This document shows, in pieces, positions 44,511 to 52,388 of a DNA stretch of 52,517 nt. Below the pieces are notes generated by a model that saw nothing but the letters and a program-made list of their open reading frames with translations, did no database searches and was not told the DNA's origin. This stretch comes from Actinomycetota bacterium. Its GTDB lineage: Bacteria; Actinomycetota; Acidimicrobiia; Acidimicrobiales; Ilumatobacteraceae. The position numbers and the translations under genes were made by a program. The stretch spans positions 1 through 52,517 of the forward strand of contig VGAC01000012.1 of assembly GCA_016870865.1 (NCBI GenBank). Reading direction: 5' to 3'. Positions within the stretch are counted from its first letter, which is position 1; each line of letters starts with the position of its first letter.

Positions 44511-45311
44511 GTGACTTTCGCGTTCGATAATGCAACCGCGGTGCGAAAAACGGCCGAGGGGCGCTACGAAGCCGAAGTCATCGCCGGCTGGGACATCGGG
44601 GGTAATGCGAACGGCGGCTACCTCTTCGCACTCGCCGGACGCGCGATGCTCGACCACTCGGGGCGGCGTGATCCGTTCAGCGTCACCGCGCATTTTCTGG
44701 CACCGGTGAATGCAGGTCCGATCACGCTCGCGGTGGACACGGTCAAGACGGGGAAGTTGCTGACGACGATGAATGCCAGCCTGCTCGTCGACGGTCTTGT
44801 CGCAGTGCGTTTCCTCGGTGCGTGCGGCGAGTCCGCGCCGGTCACCGATGTTCAATTTGTCACCACCAATCCACCAGAGTTGCCCCCTTTCGGAGAGTGC
44901 GTACCGCGCAACGACGTTGGAACCGCGGTGCCCGTGGAATTTGCCAACCGTTTCGATTCGCGCATCCATCCCGATGACACTGCGTTCCTGCGTGGCGAAA
45001 CGAACGGCTCGGCAGTGATGCGCGGTTGGTTCGACTTCGGCGACGGCAGACCCATCGACACCCTCAGCCTCTTGACCATTGCCGATTCGTTTGCACCGCC
45101 GGTGTTCAATCTGCCGGTACCAAGGGCATGGGTGCCGACGATCGAACTCACGGTGCACGTGCGCGCGGTGCCGGTTGGCACGCGTGTCGCGTGCGTGTTT
45201 CGCTCCCGGGTGATCCAGGGCGGACTCACCGAGGAAGACGGAGAGATCTGGGACGAGGAGGGCAGGCTCGTCGCCCAATCCCGCCAACTTGCCCTGCTGG
45301 GTCGCGGCTGA
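44511..45311 (+). CDS. Acyl-CoA thioesterase, double hot-dog fold (TesB-like)
   Basis: A 266-aa thioesterase of the TesB-like family, predicted to hydrolyse acyl-CoA. The first hot-dog domain has GWDIGGNANGGYLFALAGRA and SVTAHFLAPVNAGPITLAVD; the second has MRGWFDFGDGRPIDTLSLLT, IADSFAPPVFNL and ELTVHVRAVPVGTRV. The tail GEIWDEEGRLVAQSRQLALL is the usual ending. GTG at 44511 was chosen because of the -10 8 bases upstream and because earlier sequence belongs to the divergent metG. Physiological acyl chain unknown. Confidence 0.87.
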   Translation: MTFAFDNATAVRKTAEGRYEAEVIAGWDIGGNANGGYLFALAGRAMLDHSGRRDPFSVTAHFLAPVNAGPITLAVDTVKTGKLLTTMNASLLVDGLVAVRFLGACGESAPVTDVQFVTTNPPELPPFGECVPRNDVGTAVPVEFANRFDSRIHPDDTAFLRGETNGSAVMRGWFDFGDGRPIDTLSLLTIADSFAPPVFNLPVPRAWVPTIELTVHVRAVPVGTRVACVFRSRVIQGGLTEEDGEIWDEEGRLVAQSRQLALLGRG

Positions 45312-45335
45312 AAACCGGCCGGATGTGTCGTCTTC

Positions 45336-46004
45336 CTAGACGGTGAGCAACCCCAACAGGTCGGCGGGTGTTTCCGCGATCGCGTGGGCGCCGGCCAAGG
45401 TCAGTTCCTCCCGCGAGCCAAAGCCCCACAACACGCCCAGACCCCTCGTGCCGACTTCGGTGGCTGCATCGATGTCGTGGTGGCGGTCGCCGATCATCCA
45501 GCATTCGTCGGGTTCGACCGTGATGCCGTGGTCGCTGTTCAGTTCGCGGATCGCCTTTTCCAAAAGGCGGGCCTTGGGCACTTCGCCATCGGAGTCGGCG
45601 GCAACCACGTGGAGGAAGCGGTCGCGTGCCCGGGTCACGTCGAGAACCAGCAGTGCCTGTTTCCACGGCTTGGATGTGACGATTCCAAGGTGCCAATCGT
45701 GACCAAGGGTGTCGAGTACCTCGAGAATGCCCGCGAACGGTTGTGTCTGCGGCAGGTATTTCGGTGTGTAGATCGCGCGGTAGTCGGCGATGAATTCAGC
45801 GGCACCGTCGTGCGGCAGACCACGCGGCACGAAGAACACCGGATACGACACCGTCAGCGGTGGCCCGACGATGTGGCGAAGATCGTCGCGGTTCAGCGGG
45901 GTTGCACCCCGGGAAACGAGGACCTCGTTCATCGCCGCCATGATTCCCGCACCCGAATCGGCGATCGTTCCGTCCAGGTCGAAGAAGAGAACACGCTGTT
46001 TCAC
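45336..46004 (-). CDS. HAD-family hydrolase (phosphoglycolate-phosphatase-like)
   Basis: A 222-aa haloacid-dehalogenase-type phosphatase. Motif I is VLFFDLDGTIADSGAGIMAA with the nucleophile Asp, motif II is LGIVTSKPWKQALLVLD, motif III Lys lies in VPKARLLEKAI, and motif IV is CWMIGDRHHDIDAATEVGTR. The cap domain is the small alpha-helical C1 type of Gph and beta-phosphoglucomutase. GTG start overlapping the rsmI stop. Substrate not predictable. Confidence 0.9.
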   Translation of the reverse strand: MKQRVLFFDLDGTIADSGAGIMAAMNEVLVSRGATPLNRDDLRHIVGPPLTVSYPVFFVPRGLPHDGAAEFIADYRAIYTPKYLPQTQPFAGILEVLDTLGHDWHLGIVTSKPWKQALLVLDVTRARDRFLHVVAADSDGEVPKARLLEKAIRELNSDHGITVEPDECWMIGDRHHDIDAATEVGTRGLGVLWGFGSREELTLAGAHAIAETPADLLGLLTV

Positions 46005-46849
46005 GGGGTGTCTCGGGCAGCGCGGCGCGACAGTGCAACGCGGTAGGCCGCACGCCGCGCCACGCCGAGCGTCCTTGCCGCACGATCGGCGGCATCACGC
46101 ACCGACAAACCGGTGGCGAGTGATTCGTCGACGACGCGCGCAATGAGTTCCTCGTCGGCGGCGGGGGTAGGTGCCGCACCGTCGACGACGACGACGAACT
46201 CACCCCGGGGTGGGTTCGCGGCGAAGTGGGCCGCCGCGTCGCCGAGCGTTCCCCGCCAAACGTCTTCGTGCATCTTCGTCAGTTCGCGCGCCACGGCAAT
46301 ACGACGTTGATCACCGCAGGTGACAGCCAGATCAGTGAGAGTGCGTGTGATGCGGCCGGGCGACTCGTAGAAAATGACCGTGCGCTCTTCGGCTGCGATG
46401 TCAGCCAGTCGCCGTTCGCGATCACTGCCCGACCGCGGCAGGAAGCCCTCGAAGACGAATCGTGTTGTCGAGAACCCGCTGAGTACGAGTGCCATCACGA
46501 GTGCCGCGGGACCGGGCACCGCGCTCACGGCAAGTCCCGCGTCGATCACCGCGCGCACGACAACAGCACCGGGGTCGGAGATCGCCGGCGTGCCGGCGTC
46601 GGTGATGAGGGCGACGGTGTTCCCCGATGAGATCGTCTCGACGATACGTTTCGTCGCCTCGCGTTCGGTGTGTTCGTTCACCACCACATAGCGCGGGTCG
46701 GCGATGCCGAGGTGTTTCACCAAGCGCCCCGAGTGGCGTGAGTCCTCGCAGGCGATGAGATCGGCTACTGCGAGCACCTCGTGCGCGCGCTGCGAGATGT
46801 CGCCAAGGTTGCCGATCGGGGTGGCGACGAGAACGAGCGAACCGCTCAT
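46001..46849 (-). CDS. rsmI: 16S rRNA 2'-O-methyltransferase RsmI
   Basis: A 282-aa SAM-dependent methylase of the tetrapyrrole-methylase fold, which methylates the 2'-OH of C1402 in 16S rRNA (E. coli numbering). Signatures are LVLVATPIGNLGDISQRAHE, NEHTEREATKRIVE, ALITDAGTPAISDPGAVVV, STTRFVFEGFLPR and IFYESPGRITRTLTDL. ATG overlaps the DUF192 gene's stop (ATGA). The normal genomic neighbour of metG in actinobacteria, here with HAD and thioesterase genes between. Confidence 0.96.
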   Translation of the reverse strand: MSGSLVLVATPIGNLGDISQRAHEVLAVADLIACEDSRHSGRLVKHLGIADPRYVVVNEHTEREATKRIVETISSGNTVALITDAGTPAISDPGAVVVRAVIDAGLAVSAVPGPAALVMALVLSGFSTTRFVFEGFLPRSGSDRERRLADIAAEERTVIFYESPGRITRTLTDLAVTCGDQRRIAVARELTKMHEDVWRGTLGDAAAHFAANPPRGEFVVVVDGAAPTPAADEELIARVVDESLATGLSVRDAADRAARTLGVARRAAYRVALSRRAARDTP

Positions 46850-47211
46850 TCGGACATGTCCGATTCGGTGTCACGTACGGCAACCATGTCACCGACGGCG
46901 AGTCCCCACCGTGAGAAAGCGCCAGGCGATGCTTCGATCACGCGTGAGGCACGCAGAACGGGAAGACCCAGTCGGTTCGGTTCCAAGTGCCGGATTGCGA
47001 CGATCGTGTCCGTGGCGTCGAGGTAAGCGACGTCGAGTGGAAAACGCATGCCGAAGGAGTGAACCCAGTGGCAGTGGTCTATGACGAGGGGCACCGAGGC
47101 ATCGGGGAATGCCTTCATGCCGCGGCGGCGGTCGTGCCGCGTCCTGGCGATGTTCGCACTGGCCACGACGTGCGTGTCGTGGACGATCCATCCAACGGCG
47201 AGCTGCGTCAT
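46846..47211 (-). CDS. DUF192 protein
   Basis: A 121-aa DUF192-family protein with the conserved HSFGMRFPLDVAYLDATDTI core and the following GAFSRWGLAVGDMV. These small beta-rich proteins are common in bacteria and archaea and have no established function. Unlike many members, there is no signal peptide. The ATG at 47211 is favoured over a GTG at 47220, because TAGCGT (47224-47219) fits a -10 box 7 bases before the ATG and the GTG would lie within it. Confidence 0.87.
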   Translation of the reverse strand: MTQLAVGWIVHDTHVVASANIARTRHDRRRGMKAFPDASVPLVIDHCHWVHSFGMRFPLDVAYLDATDTIVAIRHLEPNRLGLPVLRASRVIEASPGAFSRWGLAVGDMVAVRDTESDMSE

Positions 47212-47218
47212 GTGGATC

Positions 47219-47224
47219 ACGCTA
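47219..47224 (-). promoter_or_regulatory. Candidate leaderless -10 box for the DUF192-rsmI-HAD operon
   Basis: Minus-strand TAGCGT, 7 bases before ATG 47211, identical to the eno -10 hexamer. Confidence 0.48.
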
Positions 47225-47240
47225 ACCAGCCGGCGCGTCC

Positions 47241-48338
47241 CTAGACGTTGAAGCGGAACTCCATCACGTCTCCGTCGACACCCTCGTAGTCCTTGCCCTC
47301 GAGGCGGATCTTGCCGAGTTCCTTGGCCTTGGTCCACGAACCAATCTCGAGAATCTCATCCCACTGGATGACCTCGGCGCGGATGAACCCTCGCTGAAAA
47401 TCGGTGTGGATTCGACCGGCGCACTCGGGCGCTTTGGCACCGGCGCGGAACGTCCAGGCGCGCGATTCCTTGTCGCCCGTGGTGAAGTACGTCCGGAGAC
47501 CGAGCAGGTGGTAGGCGCTGCGCACCATGCGTGGAAGGGCACCCTCGCCGAGGCCGAGCGCGCCGAGCATTTCTGCACGGTCGGCCGCCTCGAGTTGCAC
47601 GGCCTCGGCCTCGAGTTGGACGCTCATGCCCAGCACCTCTACCTCACTCACACTCTTCGAACCGGGCGGTGCGATTTCGTTGCGCACGCGCTCTTCGAGC
47701 GCGGGAATGCGATCCAGCTCACCTTCGCCCACGTTGACCACGCAAAGCACGCGGCGGTTGGTGAGGAGGAAGTGTGATGCGAGCGCTTCGCGCACGTCGG
47801 CACCGAGGCCGGCGCGGTACAAGGGAAGACCCTCGCTGAGTGCGGCGTGGGCTGCCTCGAGAGCGGCCGCCTCCTCGGCGACGTTCTTGTCCAGTCTGGC
47901 AACTTTCTGCGACCGACCGAGTCGGGACTCGACGGTTTCGAGGTCGGCGAGTGCGAGTTCCAATTCGACGACGCGCAGGTGTTCGAGCGGGTCCCAGGGT
48001 CCCGGTACGTCGTCGTCTTCGAAGGCACGCAGAACGAACACGATGGCGTCCACCTCGCGGATGTTGGCGAGGAATTTGTTGCCCAAGCCTTCGCCCTTGC
48101 TGGCGCCTTCGACGAGTCCACCGATGTCAACCACCTGCACCGCGGCGTGGACGACGTTTTTCGACTTCGACATCGCGGCCAACTGGTCGAGGCGCGGGTC
48201 GGGGACCTTGGCGACGCCGATGTTGGGGTCTTTCGTGGCGAACGCGTAGGGGGCGGCGAGGGCGCCCCCGCCCGTGAGGGCGTTGTAGAGAGAGGACTTG
48301 CCCGCGTTGGGGAGGCCGACGAGGCCAAAGCGTTCCAT
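47241..48338 (-). CDS. ychF: Redox-regulated ATPase YchF
   Basis: A 365-aa Obg-like P-loop protein that prefers ATP and associates with ribosomes. G1 is LVGLPNAGKSSLYNALTG, switch II region is VVDIGGLVEGASKGEGLGNK, and the position of the GTP-specific NKxD reads VVNVGEGE, as expected for the ATP-specific YchF branch. The TGS domain ends the protein (GRIHTDFQRGFIRAEVIQWD). The ATG at 48338 is 9 bases after a TACCCT -10, so a very short leader is predicted. Divergent from sufB. Confidence 0.97.
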   Translation of the reverse strand: MERFGLVGLPNAGKSSLYNALTGGGALAAPYAFATKDPNIGVAKVPDPRLDQLAAMSKSKNVVHAAVQVVDIGGLVEGASKGEGLGNKFLANIREVDAIVFVLRAFEDDDVPGPWDPLEHLRVVELELALADLETVESRLGRSQKVARLDKNVAEEAAALEAAHAALSEGLPLYRAGLGADVREALASHFLLTNRRVLCVVNVGEGELDRIPALEERVRNEIAPPGSKSVSEVEVLGMSVQLEAEAVQLEAADRAEMLGALGLGEGALPRMVRSAYHLLGLRTYFTTGDKESRAWTFRAGAKAPECAGRIHTDFQRGFIRAEVIQWDEILEIGSWTKAKELGKIRLEGKDYEGVDGDVMEFRFNV

Positions 48339-48347
48339 GGCTTCACG

Positions 48348-48353
48348 AGGGTA
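48348..48353 (-). promoter_or_regulatory. Candidate -10 box for ychF
   Basis: Minus-strand TACCCT, 9 bases before ATG 48338; transcription would start within a few bases of the start codon. Confidence 0.38.
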
Positions 48354-48358
48354 CTTGT

Positions 48359-48412
48359 GGTCGGCTCGAAACCCCTGAAAACAGTGGGTTTCAGGAGTGG
48401 ATTGGGCCGACC
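48359..48412. promoter_or_regulatory. Nested inverted repeats upstream of sufB
   Basis: Outer arms GGTCGGC (48359-48365) and GCCGACC (48406-48412) enclose two mutually exclusive inner pairs: GAAACCC (48368-48374) with GGGTTTC (48386-48392), and CCTGAAA (48374-48380) with TTTCAGG (48389-48395). All lie just before the sufB -10 in the 147-base divergent ychF-sufB region. Likely operator sites for an iron-sulphur-sensing regulator; no sufR is in the window. Confidence 0.5.
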
Positions 48413-48416
48413 GAAT

Positions 48417-48425
48417 TGTTACTAT
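48417..48425 (+). promoter_or_regulatory. Candidate extended -10 promoter of the suf operon
   Basis: TGTTACTAT carries the extended TG motif and the -10 hexamer TACTAT (48420-48425). No good -35 at 17 bases, so activation or the extended TG may compensate. The leader would be about 55 bases, with GGAG 6 bases before the sufB ATG. Confidence 0.5.
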
Positions 48426-48485
48426 GGCGGTAGTGGTAATTCACCCCCGACACGCCACACAACCCCTCAGAATACGGAGCCGCCG

Positions 48486-49886
48486 ATGAGCACGTTCGAT
48501 CTGGATCTCAGCAAATACCAACTCGGTTGGAGCGACAGCGTCGAGTATGCGTTCGCGCCGTCGAAGGGCCTCAACGACGGCGTCGTCGAGCAGATCTCGT
48601 GGTGGAAGGGTGAGCCCGACTGGATGCGCAAGTTGCGCCTGCGGTCGCTACAGACCTTCGAGCGCAAACCGATGGCCAAGTGGTTCGCCGACAACATGCC
48701 CGATATCGACTTCCAGGACATCTACTACTACTTGCGCCCCGCCACCGAGCAGGTCGACGAATGGGACGACCTGCCCGAGCAAATGAAGGCAACCTACGAA
48801 AAATTGGGTATCCCCGAAGCCGAACGCAAGTACCTCGCGGGCGTCACCGCGCAGTACGAATCGGAGGTCGTCTTCCACCGCAACCGTGAGGACCTCGAGG
48901 CGCAGGGGATTCTCTTTTGCGACATGGACACCGCGTTGCGCGAGTATCCCGACCTCGTCAAGGAACACTTCGGCACCGTCATCCCGCCCGGCGACAACAA
49001 GTTCGCCGCACTCAACACTTCGGTTTGGTCGGGTGGATCCTTCATCTACGTACCACCGGGTGTCGAGTGTGAAATGCCGCTGCAGGCCTATTTCCGCATC
49101 AATTCGGAAAACGCCGGCCAGTTTGAGCGCACGCTCATCATCGCCGACGAGGGCTCGAAGGTGCACTACATCGAAGGCTGCTCCGCGCCCGTCTACACCA
49201 GCGATTCACTGCACTCGGCGGTCGTGGAAATCGTCGTGAAGCCCAGTGCGCGTGTCACCTACACGACCATTCAGAACTGGTCGCCGAATGTCTACAACCT
49301 CGTCACCAAGCGCGCCCGCGTCGAGGCCGAAGGCCACATGGAGTGGATCGACGGCAACATCGGCTCGAAGCTGACGATGAAGTACCCGTCGGTGTACCTG
49401 GTCGGCCCGAAGGCGACGGGCGAAGTGCTCTCGGTCGCCTATGCGGGCGCCGGCCAGCACCAGGACGCGGGGGCGAAAATGGTGCACGCCGCACCCGAAA
49501 CCTCCTCCAAGATCGTTTCGAAGTCGATCTCGAAGGACGGTGGTATCACCACCTACCGTGGACTCGTGCGTGTCGACGAGGGAGCGCACGGTTGCAAGAG
49601 CCACGTGCAGTGCGATGCACTCATCCTCGACGAAACCAGTGAATCACGCACGCTGCCCTACATGGAGGTGGGCGAGCGTGATGCGCAGATCGGCCACGAG
49701 GCAACCGTGTCGAAGATCGCCGATGAGCAGCTTTTCTACCTGCAAAGCCGTGGTCTCTCGCAGGAACAGGCGATGTCGATGGTCGTCAACGGTTTCATCG
49801 AGCCCGTCACCCGAACGCTGCCGATGGAGTATGCCGTCGAATGGAGCCGCCTCATCGAACTGCAGATGGAAGGTTCGGTCGGCTGA
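48486..49886 (+). CDS. sufB: Fe-S cluster assembly scaffold SufB
   Basis: A 466-aa SufB, core of the SufBCD scaffold on which [4Fe-4S] clusters form. Typical blocks are YEFAPSKG-like EYAFAPSKGLNDGVVEQIS, VWSGGSFIYVPPGVECEMPL, QAYFRINSENAGQFERTLII, VHYIEGCSAP, and the C-terminal EATVSKIADEQLFYLQSRGL. The ATG at 48486 is preceded by GGAG; the longer open frame from 47847 is antisense to ychF. Its TGA shares the A with the start of the four-Cys gene. Confidence 0.97.
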   Translation: MSTFDLDLSKYQLGWSDSVEYAFAPSKGLNDGVVEQISWWKGEPDWMRKLRLRSLQTFERKPMAKWFADNMPDIDFQDIYYYLRPATEQVDEWDDLPEQMKATYEKLGIPEAERKYLAGVTAQYESEVVFHRNREDLEAQGILFCDMDTALREYPDLVKEHFGTVIPPGDNKFAALNTSVWSGGSFIYVPPGVECEMPLQAYFRINSENAGQFERTLIIADEGSKVHYIEGCSAPVYTSDSLHSAVVEIVVKPSARVTYTTIQNWSPNVYNLVTKRARVEAEGHMEWIDGNIGSKLTMKYPSVYLVGPKATGEVLSVAYAGAGQHQDAGAKMVHAAPETSSKIVSKSISKDGGITTYRGLVRVDEGAHGCKSHVQCDALILDETSESRTLPYMEVGERDAQIGHEATVSKIADEQLFYLQSRGLSQEQAMSMVVNGFIEPVTRTLPMEYAVEWSRLIELQMEGSVG

Positions 49887-50221
49887 TGCCGATGAAGACC
49901 GAGTGCAAGCACTACGAAACGCGCACCTACGCAAATGGTGATGCGATGCGCAAGTGCACGCTCGATCTTGCTCCCGACGCACCCTGGCGCTGTCCCGAGA
50001 ACTGCGGTCGCTACGAACGTCGCCTGGCTGATGCGGCATGGGTACGTGGAGGTGCTTTCGCGCCGCGTACACCCGACGAGCCACCGGGTCTCGACGACGG
50101 ATCCGCTGCCGCCGTGCTCGACGCTGCCGAAGACATCGTCAACGCAGCGGGCCTCGGCCTGATGGAGGAACTATCCGACGGCAAGAAACGTCGTTGGTGG
50201 AAATTCCCCCGCAAGAAGTAA
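49886..50221 (+). CDS. Four-cysteine protein inside the suf operon, unknown function
   Basis: A 111-aa soluble protein I do not recognise. The N-terminal 45 residues hold four Cys (7, 24, 36, 40) in a C-x16-C-x11-CPENC arrangement, preceded by MPMKTECKHYETRTYANGDA, which could bind zinc or an iron-sulphur cluster. The middle is Ala/Asp-rich and acidic, and the tail (GKKRRWWKFPRKK) is strongly basic. Start and stop are interleaved with sufB (TGATG-type overlap), and sufD follows after 27 bases, so it is expressed with the SUF scaffold. A cluster-carrier or SUF accessory role is inference from position. Confidence 0.75.
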   Translation: MPMKTECKHYETRTYANGDAMRKCTLDLAPDAPWRCPENCGRYERRLADAAWVRGGAFAPRTPDEPPGLDDGSAAAVLDAAEDIVNAAGLGLMEELSDGKKRRWWKFPRKK

Positions 50222-50248
50222 CGCACACCGCTTCCGAGGACCCCTGAG

Positions 50249-51352
50249 ATGACCACTCCCACCCGATTCAGCGGCATCGCGCTGCCGACAGTCGACGAAG
50301 AGATCTGGCGCTACAGCCGCATCGGTGAGCTTGACCTGGCCAAATACGCTGCAGGCCGCCTCGACACGACCCTCGAAGTCGCCGGCGACGCGAGGGACAT
50401 CGTCTCGACGGGGTCGTTTGCCGACTGTGGCAGGGCGATGCCGATCGCTGTCGACGCCTTCGCCGAGATCAGCGCCATCCAGTCGACGGGCCCCACCGCC
50501 GACGTGACCATCGTGCGGATACCTCGTGGCAGGGCGATCATTGAGCCCATCGTCATCACCCGCACCGTCAGCGCCCCGGGTGTCGTGGCAACGCCACGCC
50601 TCATCGTCGACGCCGCCGAGAACAGTGAAGTCACCGTGATCGAACGTTTTGTCAGCGCCGACGATGTCGACGCGCTCGTCGTTCCGATCGTCGAAATGTC
50701 GGCGGCACAGTCGGCCCGCATCACGTATCTCGCGATCAATGAACTCGGCAACCGCACATGGAAGATCGCCCATCAGCAGTCGCTTGGCGAGCGCGACTCG
50801 TCGACCCGCATTTACACCGTCGCCCTCGGCGGTGACTACGCCCGCGTGCGTACCGAGGCGCGGCTCATCGGCACCGGTGCCTCGACCCAGCAGGTGGCCC
50901 TCTACTTCGCCGACAACGACCAGATGCACGACTTTCGCACGCTCCAAACCCACGTCGCCCCGCGCACGCACAGCGACATGCTCTTCAAGGGCGCCGTTGC
51001 CGGGACCTCGAAGAGCGTCTACACCGGCCTCATCCGCATCGAGAAGGATGCGCACGGTTCACAGGCCTACCAAACGAACCGCAACCTCACGTTGTCCGAG
51101 GGTGCGTGGGCCGAGAGTGTGCCGAACCTCGAGATCGAAACCAACGACGTCAAGTGCAGTCATGCCAGCACGGTCGGCCCGATCGACGACGAGCAACGTT
51201 TCTATCTCGAGTCGCGCGGCATCCGTCCGGAAGTCGCCGAACGCCTCGTGGTTCTCGGGTTCTTCAACGAGGTCATCGAGCGCCTGCCGAACCTCCCCGT
51301 CGTGGCTGGCTTGCGCGACAAGGTCGCAGCGAAATTGAGCGGTGCATCATGA
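50249..51352 (+). CDS. sufD: Fe-S cluster assembly protein SufD
   Basis: A 367-aa SufD, the SufB-like partner in the SufBC2D complex. Family marks include the N-terminal VDEEIWRYSRIGELDLAKYA, HDFRTLQTHVAPRTHSDMLF, VYTGLIRIEKDAHGSQAYQT, VKCSHASTVGPIDDEQRFYL and ESRGIRPEVAERLVVLGFFN. GAGGA ribosome-binding site upstream of ATG 50249. Its TGA overlaps the Rieske gene ATG. Sequence is complete. Confidence 0.95.
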   Translation: MTTPTRFSGIALPTVDEEIWRYSRIGELDLAKYAAGRLDTTLEVAGDARDIVSTGSFADCGRAMPIAVDAFAEISAIQSTGPTADVTIVRIPRGRAIIEPIVITRTVSAPGVVATPRLIVDAAENSEVTVIERFVSADDVDALVVPIVEMSAAQSARITYLAINELGNRTWKIAHQQSLGERDSSTRIYTVALGGDYARVRTEARLIGTGASTQQVALYFADNDQMHDFRTLQTHVAPRTHSDMLFKGAVAGTSKSVYTGLIRIEKDAHGSQAYQTNRNLTLSEGAWAESVPNLEIETNDVKCSHASTVGPIDDEQRFYLESRGIRPEVAERLVVLGFFNEVIERLPNLPVVAGLRDKVAAKLSGAS

Positions 51353-51666
51353 GCACGAAAATCGGAAAGGCATTGGACTTCACACCCGGCAGTGCAACCA
51401 GGGTCGTCATGAACGGAACCAACATCGCTGTCGTGCGCATCGGCAATGACTTCTACGCGATCAACGACACATGCAGCCACGGCAACGTGTCACTGTCCGA
51501 AGGTCACGTGTGGGAAGACACGAAAGAACTCGAGTGTGTCAAGCACGGCAGTGCCTTCAGCCTGGAAACCGGCTGTCCGAACACGCTGCCCGCCACGCGT
51601 CCCGTCACGGTCTACAGCGTCATCGTGAAGGGTGACGAGGTCTTCATCGAGGAGCCAGCACAATGA
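51349..51666 (+). CDS. Rieske-type [2Fe-2S] ferredoxin of the suf operon
   Basis: A 105-aa single-domain Rieske ferredoxin resembling the ferredoxin component of ring-hydroxylating dioxygenases. Cluster ligands are Cys42 and His44 in DTCSHG, and Cys63 and His66 in ECVKHGSAF. A Rieske gene between sufD and sufC is a known actinobacterial arrangement; it is assumed to supply electrons or act as a cluster client. Overlaps sufD and sufC by ATGA junctions, so all three are translationally coupled. Confidence 0.93.
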   Translation: MSTKIGKALDFTPGSATRVVMNGTNIAVVRIGNDFYAINDTCSHGNVSLSEGHVWEDTKELECVKHGSAFSLETGCPNTLPATRPVTVYSVIVKGDEVFIEEPAQ

Positions 51667-52388
51667 GCACCCTCCAGATCAGCAACCTCCAGGCCGGCAT
51701 TGCAGGCAAGCAGATCCTCCACGGCATCGAACTCACGGTCAGGTCCGGCGAGGTGCACGCCATCATGGGTCCCAACGGCGCCGGCAAGTCGACGATGTCG
51801 GGCGTGATCATGGGCAAGCCCGGTTACCAGGTCATCTCGGGTGCCGTGAGCATCGACGGCCACGACCTGCTCGGGAAGCCTGCATGGGAGCGTGCGCTCG
51901 CGGGTCTGCACCTCGTGATGCAGTACCCGACCGAGGTCCCCGGGGTGCACATCGACGACGTGATGCGCGAAGCATTTGCGACCCGTGGCCGCGACACCCA
52001 AGGTCTCGATGCGCTCATTGCCAAGGAAGCCGGTCGCATCAACTTTGGTACCGAACTCGTTGCGCGTTCACTCAACGTCGACCTGTCGGGTGGCGAGAAG
52101 AAGCGCAACGAGACCCTGCAGCTCTCGCTTTTGAAGCCGAAGTTCGCGATTCTCGACGAACTGGACTCGGGTCTCGACATCGACGCTCTGCGCGACTGCG
52201 CCCGGCGTGTCGAAGCCGCCACCACCGAAGACAATCTCGGCGTACTTGTGATCACCCACTATGCGCGACTGCTCGAGGAGTTGAGGCCCGATTTCGTGCA
52301 CATTCTCGCCGCGGGCAAGATCGTCAAGTCGGGCGGCCCGGAACTTGCCGATGAGTTGGAGAAGTCGGGCTACGCCGCCTTCCAGTGA
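51663..52388 (+). CDS. sufC: Fe-S cluster assembly ATPase SufC
   Basis: A 241-aa ABC-type ATPase that powers the SufBCD scaffold. Walker A is AIMGPNGAGKSTMSGVIMGK, the signature is DLSGGEKKRNETLQLSLLKP, Walker B is FAILDELDSGLDIDALRDCA, with the H-loop VLVITHYARLLEEL. It ends the operon: the next gene converges directly on its stop, so sufS and sufU, which often follow sufC, are not part of this transcript. Confidence 0.96.
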   Translation: MSTLQISNLQAGIAGKQILHGIELTVRSGEVHAIMGPNGAGKSTMSGVIMGKPGYQVISGAVSIDGHDLLGKPAWERALAGLHLVMQYPTEVPGVHIDDVMREAFATRGRDTQGLDALIAKEAGRINFGTELVARSLNVDLSGGEKKRNETLQLSLLKPKFAILDELDSGLDIDALRDCARRVEAATTEDNLGVLVITHYARLLEELRPDFVHILAAGKIVKSGGPELADELEKSGYAAFQ

